A stretch of 64,000 bases of DNA from Periplaneta americana (taxonomy: Eukaryota; Arthropoda; Insecta; Blattodea; Blattidae): contig NW_027185499.1 of assembly GCF_040183065.1 (NCBI RefSeq), positions 1,054,001 through 1,118,000 on the forward strand, in the 5' to 3' direction. Positions within the stretch are counted from its first letter, which is position 1. Each line of letters opens with the position of its first letter. The translations under genes and the position numbers were made by a program. The notes beneath the pieces are model-generated. The model had not been told where the DNA came from and made no database searches. It worked only from the letters and a program-made list of their open reading frames with translations. Below are positions 11,371 to 23,042 of the stretch, in pieces.

Positions 11371-11537
11371 AATAAATTGTGTGCAGTTTACTTATGTACA
11401 CCGTCCAGTTCCACAACAGCTTTAAGCAAGAGAACAAACAGAATAATTGCTTATCACATGTGGAAATGTCTTAGAGAAAAAACGACGCAGGTGATTTCGA
11501 AATGCCCCTCTCTACATGTACATAACTTCCACTCTAA
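11371..11537 (+). mobile_element. LINE-F C-terminal fragment, copy 1
   Basis: Encodes a degenerate TPSSSTTALSKRTNRIIAYH...PSLHVHNFHS, homologous to 33054 and 16810. The fragment was already present in the intron before the segment was duplicated. It ends at the Harbinger-like insertion. Confidence 0.75.
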
Positions 11538-12374
11538 AGGTACGGTCACACGTCGCTACTTTTGCAGCGCTGCAGTACAAAAAACTGCGCAACTCTTATA
11601 CTGCGATGTGTGAACAACGGTGCAACCCGAAAAGTAGCGGCTGCCGATCCTGCTGCCCGCTACTTTTCCATGCTGCGCGCAACTTAAAAGTAGCGACGTG
11701 TGAACAGGGTTCTCAGGGTTGCAGCCGCAGCATTTTTTATTTCTGTTTTGTTGAAACTTTTGCTGCGGTTGCAACCAGTGTTACCACCCAAATGTGCGAA
11801 TGACACTTTTATTGTAGGGATATATTTTAATGTTAAATGTGATGAAAATAAATTATTTGTAACAGCTATTAAATACACAACACAGTCTGAGCATAATTGC
11901 TGACGATATAATTCATTTTTTAAATTTTCCGTAGCGTAGTTCCAAACAGGATGGTTGCCAACATTGATTACGTGAATATACTGTTGGTTATCATTTAAGT
12001 AAATAGGCGTTTTTAAAAGCTTTACAGTAAAAATAATGTCAATTTTGAATACTAGATACGACAGAAAAACAAATAATAGAAAAGGAATCTTTCGCATGAG
12101 TTTCTTAATAATGCGAACATAACCACAAAATGTATATTGAGGAGTCAACACGGAGATGGAAACCTGCAGCATGACTGCGGCTGCAAAAGTAGCGCCTTGT
12201 GTGTGAACAGACTCGCAACCTCCAGTTGCAACTTTTGCAGCACTCGGGTTGCGCAGCACGAAAAGTAGCGTGCAGCGCGCTACTTTTGGCTTACGTGTGA
12301 ACACGACACGCAACTTTTGCAGCTGCAGTACAAAAGTTGCGCTGCAAAAGTAGCGATGTGTGACCGTGCCTTAA
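11535..12374. mobile_element. PIF/Harbinger-like non-autonomous element, 3-bp TSD TAA
   Basis: Element 11538-12371 has termini AGGTACGGTCACACGTCGCT and, inverted, AGGCACGGTCACACATCGCT, followed by CTACTTTTGCAGCG at both ends. It is flanked by TAA at 11535 and 12372, and the empty target is visible at 33200 ('ccctaattca'). Further inverted subterminal modules with 'aaaagtagcg' lie at 11640-11760 and 12180-12310. TAA duplication and AGGC/GCCT ends fit Harbinger. A 209-codon minus frame shows no transposase motif. Confidence 0.75.
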
Positions 12375-12394
12375 TTCATGTAAGGGTTACTCAC

Positions 12395-12454
12395 CCACTG
12401 CCTATATCCTGATGTGTCATAGCTCTCCTCATGCTCGTTTAAGTCAGTGTTATC
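12395..12454 (-). CDS. Micro-exon B1 (60 bp, phase 0-0)
   Basis: Acceptor TTCGTTCGCAG, donor GTGAGTAACCC on the minus strand. Twenty codons read DNTDLNEHEESYDTSGYRQW; both other frames hit stops early. Flanks align with the other B copies, but the exon itself does not. Confidence 0.65.
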
Positions 12455-13230
12455 CTGCGAACGAAATGAGGAAGAAGAATATCAGGCATAGTACAAAATT
12501 GTGAAATCATTTTCAGGCCTAAAGAATTTTCCAGAACGAAAGATGCGTACACATTTTAGTAGGGTGGAATGTAGACTTCAGTGTTCTCAGAAAACGCCCA
12601 ATGTCCAGAAATAGATTTATTTGAAATGTACTATGGCTTTCAATCAATCTCATAGAGTTATCTTGCCTAACATCTTAAGAACAAGAATACTATGCTTAAT
12701 AGTAAATAAAAAGAACCGTCAGTCTCAGCAACAAAAAGTATCATAGAAAATTAAATTATCAAACCTCAAGAAATCTGATAATATGACTATCATAGACATT
12801 AATCATGTACCTAAAGCATAAAAGGTTCTCATATTTCAGTGCCAAATACAGAAATGATGAAATTTAGTAATGTTGGGTGTTTAAATTTTCTTTTTCTTTT
12901 ATTACTATTTCTCAATTATGTTTTGTCTAAGTTTTACAACTTATCTGCAAGTACATCTATTCATATACAAATTAAAAATTAAGTAATTCATTTCCCTATA
13001 TACCTAAGCAAGAAAAACTACAATAAATATTAACAATATTTAACAAGGCAGCAGAGGAATATATTGTAAAGAAAAGAGAGTGAAACAGGAAGATGTGGCA
13101 AAAGTTATCTCTGACAAAATAAGTCATAGGCTATTTGAAATTTCTGTCCACAGATATATAAAGATAATATTTTATAATATTAAATGGAGCAACAGTCTAA
13201 AAGGTAGTAAGAACAAAGCAAAGACTATTA
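12455..13230 (-). repeat. B-type intronic segment, upstream part, copy 2
   Basis: Shares 'ttttcaggcc taaa', 'gtagacttca gtgttctca', 'agtctcagca aca' and the VAKVISD block with the copies at 17029, 33947, 44462, 51447 and 57645. Roughly 75-80% similar by eye. Confidence 0.8.
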
Positions 13231-13518
13231 CTAGTATTATTACTATTATTATTATTATTATTATTATTATGATTAAATTATTATTATTATTATTATTATT
13301 ATTAATACTATTATTAACATTATTATTATGTATTTTAATTGCAGTCCTGGTTGAGTGAAACAAAAGGATTCACACAATAAAAAACTTAGGTAAAAGAGAA
13401 TAAAAAATAGTATCATTATCTTTATCAATGTCTGCATTATCATTAATATTATTACCACTATTATTATTATAATAATTATTATTATTATTAATTTTGTTAT
13501 TATTATTATTACTATTAT
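13228..13518. repeat. (ATT)n microsatellites around a LINE 3'-tail relic
   Basis: Two ATT arrays (about 13233-13330 and 13440-13518) flank 'cctggttgag tgaaac', the degenerate end of a LINE or SINE whose better copies read 'gttgagtgga agagaaggcc'. Confidence 0.85.
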
Positions 13519-15933
13519 TACTTACTTACAAATGGCTTTTAAGGAACCCGCAGGTACAATGCCTCCCTCACATAAGCCCGTCATCGGTCCCTATCCTGTA
13601 CATGTACAAAATTAATCCATTCTCTATCATTATGTCCCACCTCCCTCAAATCTATTTTAATATTATCCTCCCATATACGTCTCGGCCCCCCCAAAGGTCT
13701 TTTTCTCTCAGTCTCCCAACTAACACTCTGGATTCGTCCATACGAGCTACATGCCCTGCCCATCTCAAACGTCTGGATTTAATGTTCCTAATTATGTCAG
13801 GTGAAGAATATAATGTCACAAGTTCTGCGTTGTGTAATTTTCTCCACTCTCCTGTAACAACATCCCTCTTAGCCCAAAATATTTTCCAAAGAAACTTATT
13901 CTCAAACACCCTTACTCTCTGTTCCTCTATCAAAGTGAGAGTCCAAGTTTCACAACCATACAGACAAACCGGTAATATCACCGTTTTGTAAATTCTAAAT
14001 TTCAGAATTTTTTATAGCAGACTAGATGACAAAAGCTTCTCAAACAAATAATAAACGCATTTCCGATATTTATTCTGATTTTAATTTCCTCCCGAATGCC
14101 ATTTATATTTTTATTACTGTTGCTCCAAGATATTTCAATTTTTCTAGCTCTTCGAAGGATAAATCTCCAATTTTTATATTTGCATTTCGTACAATATTCT
14201 GGTCACGAGACATAAACATATGGTTTGTCTTTTTGGGGTTTACTTCTGAAAATATCGCTTTCTTTGTTTCAAGTAAAATTTCCGTGTTTTCTCTAATCCT
14301 TTCTCGATTTTCTCCTAAGATATTCACGTCCTCTGCATAGACAAGAAACCGATGTAACACGTTTAATTCCAAACCCTGTCTGTTATCCTGAACATTTCTA
14401 ATGTCATAATCTAGAGCGAAGTTAAAAAGTAAGGTGAGAGTGCATCTCCTTGCTTTAGCCTGCTATGAATTAGGAAATCATGAGACAGATGCTGGCCTAT
14501 ACGGACTCTGCTGTAAGTTTCACTGATACACATTTTAATTAATCGAACTAGTTTCTTGAGAATACCAAATTCAATAAGAATATTATATAAATCGTCTCTC
14601 ATAACCGAATCATATACCTTTTTGAAATCTATGAAAAACTGATGTACTGTACCCTTACACTCTCATGTTTCTCCAATATCTGTCGAATACAAAGTCTTAT
14701 TAATAGTCGATCTATTACGCCTAATATAGCACTAATGATGTCCAATAATAAATATTGAGTTAATCTTCCCAAAAGAATATTGGACAAAATTTTGAACGAC
14801 GTCAACAAAGTTATTCCTTAAAGACACTACAGTTAGTCTTGTAGCCCTTTTTAAAAATAGGTACAATTATAGACCCCTTTCATTGTTCTGGTATAATTAC
14901 CTTTTCCCATATAGCAAGTACAAGCTTATAAATTTCGCTAGGCAATGCGCTTCCACCGTCTTGTATTAATTCTTTTGGAATTTGATCGGTAACTGGAGAC
15001 TTGTATTTTTTTTTTTTCAGATTTTCTATCGCAATTTCGACTTCAGAAAATGTTGGTTCGGATATAAATGGCTCAGCAGTTTCTATCTGAAATTCGTATC
15101 GATCATTTCTATTTGACCTATGTACATTTGAATAAGGAATATGCAAAAGGGACCAAGCCCGAAAACGTAAATTTTAAGAACACAACACAAAACCTTTTTG
15201 TATGGATCTGGATTTATAACAGTCCAAACATGTTGATACACAATTTAATGTGTACATTCTATAAAAAGTGGTTCCTTTTAATGCCGAAATCCAGAAAGAA
15301 TGTATGGAGAGCCAGAAACGGGTATAAACTCAATTTGCAAAGAAATATGGACTTGATCGCTTTTGCAAATTCCTGATTCATTTAGTAATTGCCAAAAATA
15401 GTTTTTCCATCTGTTCAGAATTGAATGAGAAGGGTCTGCAAGTAAGTCGCCATTCCAATCCTTGCCACGTTTGCCCTTGCCTGATATCCGTTCTTAAATC
15501 TCTTTATACCCTCATATAAATCTCGAATGTTCGTATTGTTACTATTTGTTTCTATCTCATTCAGTTTTTCTTTCAAGTAAACTCCCTTTTTATTTCCGTT
15601 TATCATTGAAATAATTGTCTCTATCCTCCTCAACTAGATCCTGTAAGAATTGCTTGTTTCTTTCTTTCTACTACCGTGCAACAATCTTCATCAAACCACG
15701 ATTTAATTTTCTTAGTTTCATAATAACCTATTCTCTGCTCGGCTGCAGTTTTGATACTATCTCTGATATTTTCCCACATACTATTAACATCTAACTCTTC
15801 AACTTCATCAGAGCTTTCTTAAGTGGAAAACCTATTTGAAATTTCGACTTGGATAATGTTGCTTAGTTTCTTTTCCCTTTTATTTCACGACATTGAATCT
15901 ACTAATATTAACTTGTTGCTCTACCCGCTTGGC

Positions 15934-15935
<2 letters not shown>
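13519..15935 (-). mobile_element. LINE-A, longest copy (about 2.2 kb without insert), APE domain missing
   Basis: On the minus strand, from right to left: a linker region (VNSMWENIRDSIK-like), NIRDLYEGIKRFKNGYQAR, RT fingers (AIENLKKKKYKSP, PKELIQDGGSALPSEIYKL), palm (KQGDALSP; the YADD box reads [14 protein letters not shown] near 14330), thumb ETWTLTLIEEQRVRVFENKF, and C-terminal RWAGHVARMDESRVLVGR. It has many stops and frameshifts. Both ends abut (ATT)n arrays. A 250-bp element is inserted at 15130. Confidence 0.85.
15126..15383. mobile_element. 250-bp TIR element with 4-bp TSD ATTT inside LINE-A
   Basis: The element at 15130-15379 has inverted ends GAATAAGGAATATGCAAAAG and GAATCAGGAATTTGCAAAAG. 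ATTT at 15126 and 15380 is the duplication. Removing the insert and one ATTT restores the LINE reading QLLNVHR. No coding content was recognised. I could not place it in a superfamily from its ends. Confidence 0.85.
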
Positions 15936-15981
<46 letters not shown>

Positions 15982-15996
15982 CATCATCATCATCAC
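15936..15996. repeat. (ATT)n with ATC end
   Basis: An ATT array grading into ATC units, abutting the 5' end of LINE-A. Confidence 0.95.
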
Positions 15997-16804
15997 AGGA
16001 AATAAATTACTCCTATAATCATTATATTTTAGATTGATAATCTATATCCAAAAAATATGAAACAAGATATTATTAGTATTCAAACATAAATGCAAGGATA
16101 TTATCTTTCGGTATGTTTTCCTTAAATAACAGTGAAACATCACGAAGGCATTTAATTCGATCACTCACTCCTTGACAGTATTGTCTAAAAGTAACACCCT
16201 AGTTTTCTTTATTTATTATTTTTTCTATATGAAAGTAATTTTGCTCAACGCATTTCAGTAATTCATTCTTTAATTCTGTACAGTACTGAATTTGTATTTA
16301 TTTATTTTTTTAAGAAAGGAACAAAATGTTTCTACTGCAGTCAGATGAGATCTCTTCAGCTTTCTTGCGTGGCATACACCGATTTGTTTAGATGGAACTC
16401 ACAAGCTTCAACTGTTTGCAGTAGCAGGATTTTGAGCATGTAATCTTAAACTACTTATATTGATCACTTACAACTGATATGTTTCAGCTTAAAACTGTAC
16501 TTTTGGCCTTGGCGGAGTAGTTCCTTCGAAGTATTATGAATCCGTAATATTTTTCTTGATCGCATATGTCAAGTAGTAGTTCATTACAGTTTACGAAATA
16601 GGAAGAACCACAAAGAACTAAAAAAATATTGATAGTTTTTTTTATCACAAAGGAAATTTCTTCATCGTAAAATTATATCTCTTGATAAATGATTTTGGCT
16701 TCAAAATTATCTTCATTAATATATCTCCAAAGGCATTATCAAATAATACTTTCTCTCTTGAAATCTTTAGTAAAATATTAGTAAGTGATTAAGTTGTGTG
16801 AACT
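15997..16804 (-). repeat. B-type intronic segment, left and middle parts, copy 3
   Basis: Collinear with 7660-8760 plus 11086-11370 without their insertions, and with 32480-33050. It contains 'gcagtcagat gagatctctt' and 'ccttggcgga gtag'. It serves as the empty-site reference for LINE-B and LINE-C insertions. Confidence 0.8.
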
Positions 16805-16935
16805 TAACTTATGTACACCGTCCAGTTCGACAATAGCACTAAGCTGGGGAACGAACACAATAAATGCTTATCAAATGTGGGAATCTATTAGAGAAAAACG
16901 ATTCAAATCCCCCTCCCTACATGTACGCAACTTTC
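16805..16935 (+). mobile_element. LINE-F C-terminal fragment, copy 2
   Basis: Sequence 'tgtacaccgt ccagttcgac' to 'cgcaactttc actct' matches 11390-11535 and 33055-33195. The 3' half present at 33195-33783 has been deleted. Confidence 0.75.
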
Positions 16936-16968
16936 ACTCTACTTCAAATACATAGAAGAGTTACTCAC

Positions 16969-17028
16969 CTTATCATGTCCCGAGGCAAAGGATGCTGATG
17001 CAGGATCTCGCTTTGTGTCGGAAGTATC
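16969..17028 (-). CDS. Micro-exon B2 (60 bp, phase 0-0)
   Basis: Acceptor TTCGTTTTGCAG, donor GTGAGTAACTC. Twenty codons read DTSDTKRDPASASFASGHDK, a Ser/Asp/Lys-rich segment likely to be unstructured. The same two positions (D, T) begin B3, but the rest is unrelated. Confidence 0.7.
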
Positions 17029-17430
17029 CTGCAAAACGAAATTAAAAGAAGACTAGTAGGCATTTTACAAAATCGTGGAATCTTCTTCAGGCCTAAAAAA
17101 ATTTTCTAACACATCGTAGTAAGTTTAAATGTAAACATCAGTGTTCTCAAAAAATCGCCAATGACCAGAAAAAGTTTTACTTGAAAAATGTTGGGGTCTT
17201 CAATCAATCCCACGGTATTCCTTTTCCCATCATCTTATGAATAAGAAGAGTATGCATAATAGTAAACGAAAGGAAACTTCAGTCTCAGCAACGACAAGTG
17301 CCATGCAAATTGAGGAAAGCATTTGAAAGAAAATTAAATTATCAGATCGTAATAAATCTGATATTATGACTACCATAGACCCCAATCACATCCCTAAGAC
17401 ATATAAAGACTTTTATATTTCAGTGTTCAA
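17029..17430 (-). repeat. B-type intronic segment, upstream part, copy 3
   Basis: Aligns with 33947-34343 and 44462-44870. On the plus strand it carries a MHNSKRKETSVSATTSAMQI reading with one internal stop, equivalent to the open MPNSKQKETSV frame at 34180. Continues at 18677 after the pogo-like insertion. Confidence 0.8.
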
Positions 17431-18676
17431 TAGGGGAAACTCGGCAAATTTGGCAATATGGGAAATTTGGCAATATTCTTGTATTTCTTTTATTGCCAAA
17501 TTTCCTCCAGAGCTTTAAGAAGTTCAATGACACCTTCATACAATGCAACATCTGACTGTACTTTAGTTTTCGTTTCATCCGAAACCACGCATTATAGTGG
17601 CAGATATTGTTACTAATAGAAAGAAGTGTTCAATACTTCCTGTAGACGTGGTGGTTGTATGGACATGTGTATACAAAGACGGAAAGAAAGTGTTGTTCAT
17701 TACCTACGTTTGTTTGTGCATTACATATCAAAAACTGAGATTCCATATTATAAGGTAAGCCATTTATATAATTAATATTTTCTGTTACTACCTCATCAGG
17801 GCTTAGCTGGTTTTATGTTCTTCTTAGCAAAAAATGTCTTCTCCAGGGTAGTGTGAATTAGCCATTTTCCTTTATAGTGATATATTGCTGCTCTGTTTGA
17901 ACAAGAATGTGTACTCGATGGTAAAATTTAAGAGTAGGGACGTATGAGGGATTTTTACAGTCTTCAATGCAGCACTGTGTGTGGTGTGTTGCAGATATGC
18001 CAATGGAACGAGGACATTATTCTGAAAAATATTCCAAAGTTGATTTGTAGGCTGTGGTTGGAAGTGTTTTGAAAGATAAACAGTCGACTTACAAGGCTTC
18101 TAAGAAGTACAATGTGCCCTTTAACAACTTAAAGAGGATTCAGTATGCATCCTCAGGACCTGATGACGATGTCATTCCCAAGAAAGGACGACCCCTAGCT
18201 CTAACCGTCGGGGAAAAGCAAAAACTGGTGACATATGTAATCAAAATGCAAGAACTTGGGTTTGGGCTATCGGCAAAAGAAATTAGAAGACAACCCTTCA
18301 ATATAATTAATAAGAGTGGTCGGAAAAATCCATTCAATTTTTTTTTTTTTTTTTTTTTTTGTCACTGTAAATGAAGTCTTATAAACCTTGTACCTCTGTT
18401 TTATTTTGAAAAATTTGCTTTTTAATCCTATTGCCTAATTACCCCTGTACTATTGCCAGTTTATCCTGATGAAGTGCCAAATCTGCAAACATGTCATTTG
18501 TTATTTATTAGCGTATTATGTGTAAAGTAATTTAGATTTGTAGAATTTTCTTTCAGAGGTTTATTGGGATTTAATGTTTAAACACATTCCATAATAGAGG
18601 AATATCTAATTTCAGAATATGTAACTACAAACTGTGTCAAAATACAAATATTGCCAAATTAGACGAGTCTCCCCTA
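17431..18676 (+). mobile_element. pogo/Tigger-like Tc1-mariner element, internally deleted, TSD TA
   Basis: The element at 17433-18674 starts GGGGAAACTCGGCAAATTTG and ends with the near-complement; TA duplicates at both sides. The empty site 'gttcaatata ag' is preserved at 45717. A T(19) run at 18340 follows the HTH-coding part. The DDE domain is absent. Confidence 0.85.
17997..18374 (+). pseudogene. pogo-type psq/CENP-B N-terminal HTH of transposase
   Basis: MPMERGHYSEKYSKVDL, a stop, then VGSVLKDKQSTYKASKKYNV, then RPLALTVGEKQKLVTYVIKM and GLSAKEIRR. This is the pipsqueak-type helix-turn-helix plus the second HTH found at the start of pogo-family transposases and their domesticated relatives. 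An in-frame TAG at 18050 and loss of DDE make it a pseudogene. Confidence 0.8.
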
Positions 18677-19116
18677 TAAGAACCTTCAAATTGAGTAATG
18701 TAAAGTGCTTAAAATTGTATTTATTACTATTGATATTTCTCAATTACATTTTGCCTAAAATTTATAACTTACAGTATATCTAAGAACTTCTACTCAAATA
18801 AAATTAAGAATTAAGAAACTCAATTCTCTATATTCCTGTTACTAACACGATCTGCAATAAGTATTAATAATTATAATGAAGACAGCCAAGGATTATACTA
18901 TAATGAGAAGACAGCAAAACACAACGGGAGAATTGAGAATTTGTATGAAGATGTGGCAAAGGTGATTTCTGACGAAACAGTGCCATATTTGAAATTTCTT
19001 TCCCCAGATGAATTTGAATAATTCATAAAAAAACCAGCACCAGACAAAAGAGAACTAAGAAGAAAACACAGATTATTTCTATTATTGTTATTACAAATAT
19101 CATAATTATTATTTTA
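18677..19116 (-). repeat. B-type intronic segment, outer part, copy 3
   Basis: Includes 'ttgagtaatg taaagtgctt', 'gcctaaaatt tataac' and the block read on plus as EDVAKVISDETVPYLKFLSP and a stop. In this copy that frame is open from about 18810 to 19021, longer than in most others. Confidence 0.75.
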
Positions 19117-19121
19117 AGTAC

Positions 19122-19160
<39 letters not shown>

Positions 19161-19185
19161 CATTATTATGATTATTATTATTATT
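19117..19185. repeat. (ATT)n microsatellite
   Basis: An ATT array immediately preceding the 5'-truncated LINE-A. Confidence 0.95.
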
Positions 19186-20145
19186 CCAATTCACTGCGGG
19201 CTAAAGCAGGGAGATGCACTAACACCTTTACTTTTTAACTTCGCTTTAGAATATGCCATTAGGAAAGTTCAGGATAACAGAAAGGGTTTGGAATTGAACC
19301 GGTTACATCAGCTTCTTGTCTATGCGGATGACGTGAATATGTTAGGAGAAAATACACAAACGATTACTGAAAACACGGAAATTCTACTTGAAGCAAGTAA
19401 AGAGATAGGGTTGGAAGTAAATCCCGAAAAAACTAAGTACATGATTATGTCTCGTGATCAAAATATTGTACGAAATGGAACTATAGAAGTTGGAGATTTA
19501 TCCTTCGAAGGGGTGGAAAAATTCAAATATCTTGGAGCAACAGTAACAAATATAAATGACACTCGGGAGGAAATTAAACGCAGAATAAATATGGGAAATG
19601 CGTGTTATTATTCGGTTGAGAAGCTTTTATCATCTAGTCTCCTATCAAAAAATCTGAAAGTTAGAATTTATAAAACAGTTATATTACCAGTTGTTCTGTA
19701 TGGTTGTGAAACTTGGACTCTCACTTTGAGAGAGGAACATAGGTTAAGGGTGTTTGAGAATAAGGTGCTTAGGAAAATATTTGGGGCTAAGTGGGATGAA
19801 GTTACAGGAGAATGGAGAAAGTTACACAACGCAGAACTGCATGCATTGTATTCTTGACCTGAGATAATTAGGAACATTAAATCCAGACGTTTGAGATGGG
19901 CAGGGCATGTAGCACGTATGGGCGAATCCAGAAATGCATATAGAGTGTTAGTTGGGAGACCGGAGGGAAAAAGACCTTTGGGCAGGCCGAGACGTAGATG
20001 GGAGGATAATATTAAAATGGATTTGAGGGAGGTTGGACATGATGATAGAGACTGGATTAATCTTGCACAGGATAGGGTCCGATGTCGGGCTTAAGTGAGG
20101 GCGGCAATGAACCTTCGGGTTCCTTAAAAACCATTTGTAAGTAAG

Positions 20146-20147
<2 letters not shown>
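19186..20147 (+). mobile_element. LINE-A, best-preserved 3' third
   Basis: The frame is open from 19168 to 19857, covering [19 protein letters not shown], the catalytic [14 protein letters not shown] box and thumb [19 protein letters not shown]. It is stopped by a TGA where other copies have TCA, then reopens for RWAGHVARMGESRNAYRVLV and RRRWEDNIKMDLREVGHDD. One more stop (TAA for TAT) lies at 20092. The 3' end 'ccttaaaaac catttgtaag' runs into (ATT)n. Confidence 0.9.
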
Positions 20148-20201
<54 letters not shown>

Positions 20202-20212
20202 TATTATTATAT
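20148..20212. repeat. (ATT)n microsatellite
   Basis: An ATT array between two tandem same-strand LINE-A copies. Confidence 0.95.
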
Positions 20213-20220
20213 TGGGAGTA

Positions 20221-21805
20221 AAAGGGCACAGTACATCAGTTATTCGTAGACTTAAGAAATTCATGTGACTCTGTTAAGAGAGACGTTTTACTTAATACTC
20301 TTATTCAATTTATTATTTCCAAGAAACTAGTTCCATTAATTAAAATATGTCTGAGTGAAATTTACAGCAGAGTCCTTTTAGGCCAGTTTGTGTCTTACGC
20401 TTTTCAAATTCATTGGGTGTAAATCAACGAGATGCACTATCACCTTTACTTTTTAACTTTGTTGTAGATATGCCATTATGGAAGTCCAATAAAACTGGGT
20501 GGGCTTGGAATTGAACGAGTTACATCGGTTCCTTCTTCATGCGGATGGCATGAATGTGTTAGGAGAATACTCATAAACGATGAGGGACAACACGGGAAAT
20601 TCAGTTGAAGCAAGTAAGGAGATAGGTTTGGAAGTAAATAACTCCCTCCCAAAAAAGTAGTTGATTATGTCTCGTGTCTAGAACATGGTACGAAATTAAA
20701 ATATAAAAATTAAAAATTTATCCTTTGAAATGTGGGATAACTGAAATACCGTGGAGGAAGAGTAACAAAATATAACTGACACTTGAGAGGAAATTAAACG
20801 CAGAATAATATGGGAAATGTTTGTTATTATTCGGTTGTTCTGTATGGTTGTGAAACTGGGACTCTCACTTTGAGAGAGGTATAGAGGTTAGGATATTCGA
20901 GAATAAAGTGCATAGGAAAATATTTGGGTCTAAGAGGAATGAAGTTACAGGAGAATGCAGAAGTTACACAACGCAAAATTTCACGCATTGTATTCTTCAC
21001 ATTAAATGAATTTCTTTGAGATGGGAAGTGCATGTAGCACGTACAGGTGAATCTAGAAATGCATACAGAGTGTTAGTTGGCTTGAGGGGAAAATACCGTT
21101 GGGGAAACCAAAGTGTACTTGGGAGGATAATATTAAAATGTGGTCCTGCATACGAATGGGCCCTCAATTAATTTTCTGTTTTTGTTTCTTTCTACGTCAG
21201 AATTGAAAATCTAACATTTAAAACAAAAGTTTGTTGTCGATAGAAATAATTTCAACATTTTACAACGATTTCAAGTTAATATTATGAATTGCTCTTCTCT
21301 GGCTTTAAAGTTACGGTAAGTAACATTGAACGTAAAAATAATCATCATTCTAAAATCCAGAAATAACATTTTCAAGCAAGTCAAGATTTTATTTATCCTG
21401 TAAAATTATGAGTTCGGAATTGGCATCCCTAAGCGTGGCAAAAATTATGTTTATTTAACGACGCTCGTAACTGCAGAGGTTATATGAGCGTCACCAGTGT
21501 GCCGGAATTTTATTCCGCAGGAGTTCTTTTACATGCCAGTACATCTACTGACATGAGCCTGTCGCATTTAAGCACACTTAAATGCATCTACCTGGGACGG
21601 GGTCAAACCGCAACCTCGAGCACAGAAGACCAGAGCTATATCGACTACGCTACCCTCCGCATGGTCACAAATACATTTGAGGGAGGTGAGATATGATGGT
21701 ACAGTAGGGACTGGATTAATCTTGCTCAGAATGGAGACCGATGTTCTGCTTATGTGTGGGCGGCAATGAACCTCCGGGTTCCTTAAAAGCCATTTGTAAG
21801 TTAGT
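20221..21805 (+). mobile_element. LINE-A, heavily decayed copy, split by a SINE
   Basis: 20221-21140 preserves RT landmarks in shifting frames (for example VHQLFVD, LVPLIKICLSEIYSRV). 21676-21805 continues the C-terminus and ends at 'gggttcctta aaagccattt'. Indels occur every 50-100 bp, so it is older than its neighbours. Confidence 0.85.
21141..21675 (-). mobile_element. tRNA-derived SINE (family 3) and adjoining insert in LINE-A
   Basis: The minus strand from about 21670 to 21450 reads a tRNA-like head (box A 'gcgtagtcga tatagctctg', box B 'gaggttgcgg tttgaccccg') and ends in GAGCGTCGTTAAATAAAC, the tail shared by the other SINE families here. The left 300 bp (21141-21450) is not explained by the SINE. 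Confidence 0.65.
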
Positions 21806-21838
21806 GTCATTATTATATTATTAATATTATTATTATTA

Positions 21839-21915
<77 letters not shown>
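21806..21915. repeat. (ATT)n microsatellite
   Basis: About 110 bp of ATT between the third and fourth LINE-A modules. Confidence 0.95.
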
Positions 21916-22962
21916 GAGTTTGGTATTCCCAAGAAACTACTTCGATTAATTAAAATCTGTCTCAGCGAAACGTACAGCAGAGTTCGTATAGGTCAGTTTC
22001 TGTCAGATGAGTTTTCAATTCACTGTGGGCTAAAGCAAGGAGATCCACTATCACCTTTACTTTTTAACTTTGCTCTAGAGTATGCAATTAGGAAAGTCCA
22101 GGATAACAGAGAAGGTTTGGAATTGAACTGGTGACATCAGCTGCTTGTCTATGCGGATGACGTGAATATGTTAGGAGAAAATCCACAAACGATTAGGGAA
22201 AACACGGGAATTGTACTGGAAGCAAGTAAATAGATAGGTTTGGAAGTAAATCCCGAAAAGACAAAGCATATGATTATGTCTCGTGACCAGAATATTGTAC
22301 GAAATGGAAATATAAAAATTGGAAATTTATCTTTTGAAGAGGTGGAGAAGTTCAAATATTTGGGAGCAACAGTAACAAATATAAATGATACTCGGGAGGA
22401 AATTAAACGCAGAATAAATATGGGAAATGCCTGTTATTATTCGGTTGAGAAACTTTTATCATCCAGTCTGCTGTCAAAAAATCTGAAAGTTAGAATTTAT
22501 AAAACAGTTATATTACCAGTTGTTCTGTATGGCTGTGAAACTTGGACTCTCACTTTGAGAGAGGAACAGAGACTACGGGTGTTTGAGAATAAGATTCTTA
22601 GGAAAATATTTGGGGCTAAGAGGGATGAAGTTACAGGAGAATGGAGAAAGTTACACAACGCAGAACTGCACGCATTATATTCTTCACCTGACATAATTAG
22701 GAACATTAAATCCAGACGTTCGAGATGGGCAGGGCATGTAGCACGTATGGGCGAATCCAGAAAAGCATATAGTGTGTTAGTTGGGAGGCCGGAGGGAAAA
22801 ATACCTTTAGGGAGGCTGAGACGTAGATGAGAAGATAATATTAAAATGGATTTGAGGGAGGTGGGATATGATGATAGAGAATGGATTAATTTTGCTCAGG
22901 ATTGGAACCAATGGCGGGCTTATGCGAGGACGGCAATGAACCTCCGGGTTCCTTAAAAGCCA
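21916..22962 (+). mobile_element. LINE-A 3' half
   Basis: The frame is open 22240-22830 ([20 protein letters not shown] to RWAGHVARMGESRKAYSVLV) with stops before and after. Upstream it covers FGIPKKLLRLIKICLSETYS and the YADD box. The 3' end is 'gggttcctta aaagccagta' followed by a TAAG tail. Confidence 0.9.
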
Positions 22963-23042
22963 GTAAGTAAGTAAGTAAGTAATTAAATAAGTAAGTAAGT
23001 AAGTAAGTAGGTAAGTAAGTAAGTATTATTATTATTATTATT
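22963..23042. repeat. (GTAA)n tail followed by (ATT)n
   Basis: Tetranucleotide GTAA/TAAG repeats that extend the LINE-A 3' end ('gtaagtaag'), then a short ATT array. This suggests slippage-type 3' tails for this LINE. Confidence 0.9.

Noticed and set aside
19168-22830. LINE-A ORFs as host genes
   Set aside because: They carry RT boxes with in-frame stops and exist in many decayed copies in this window.
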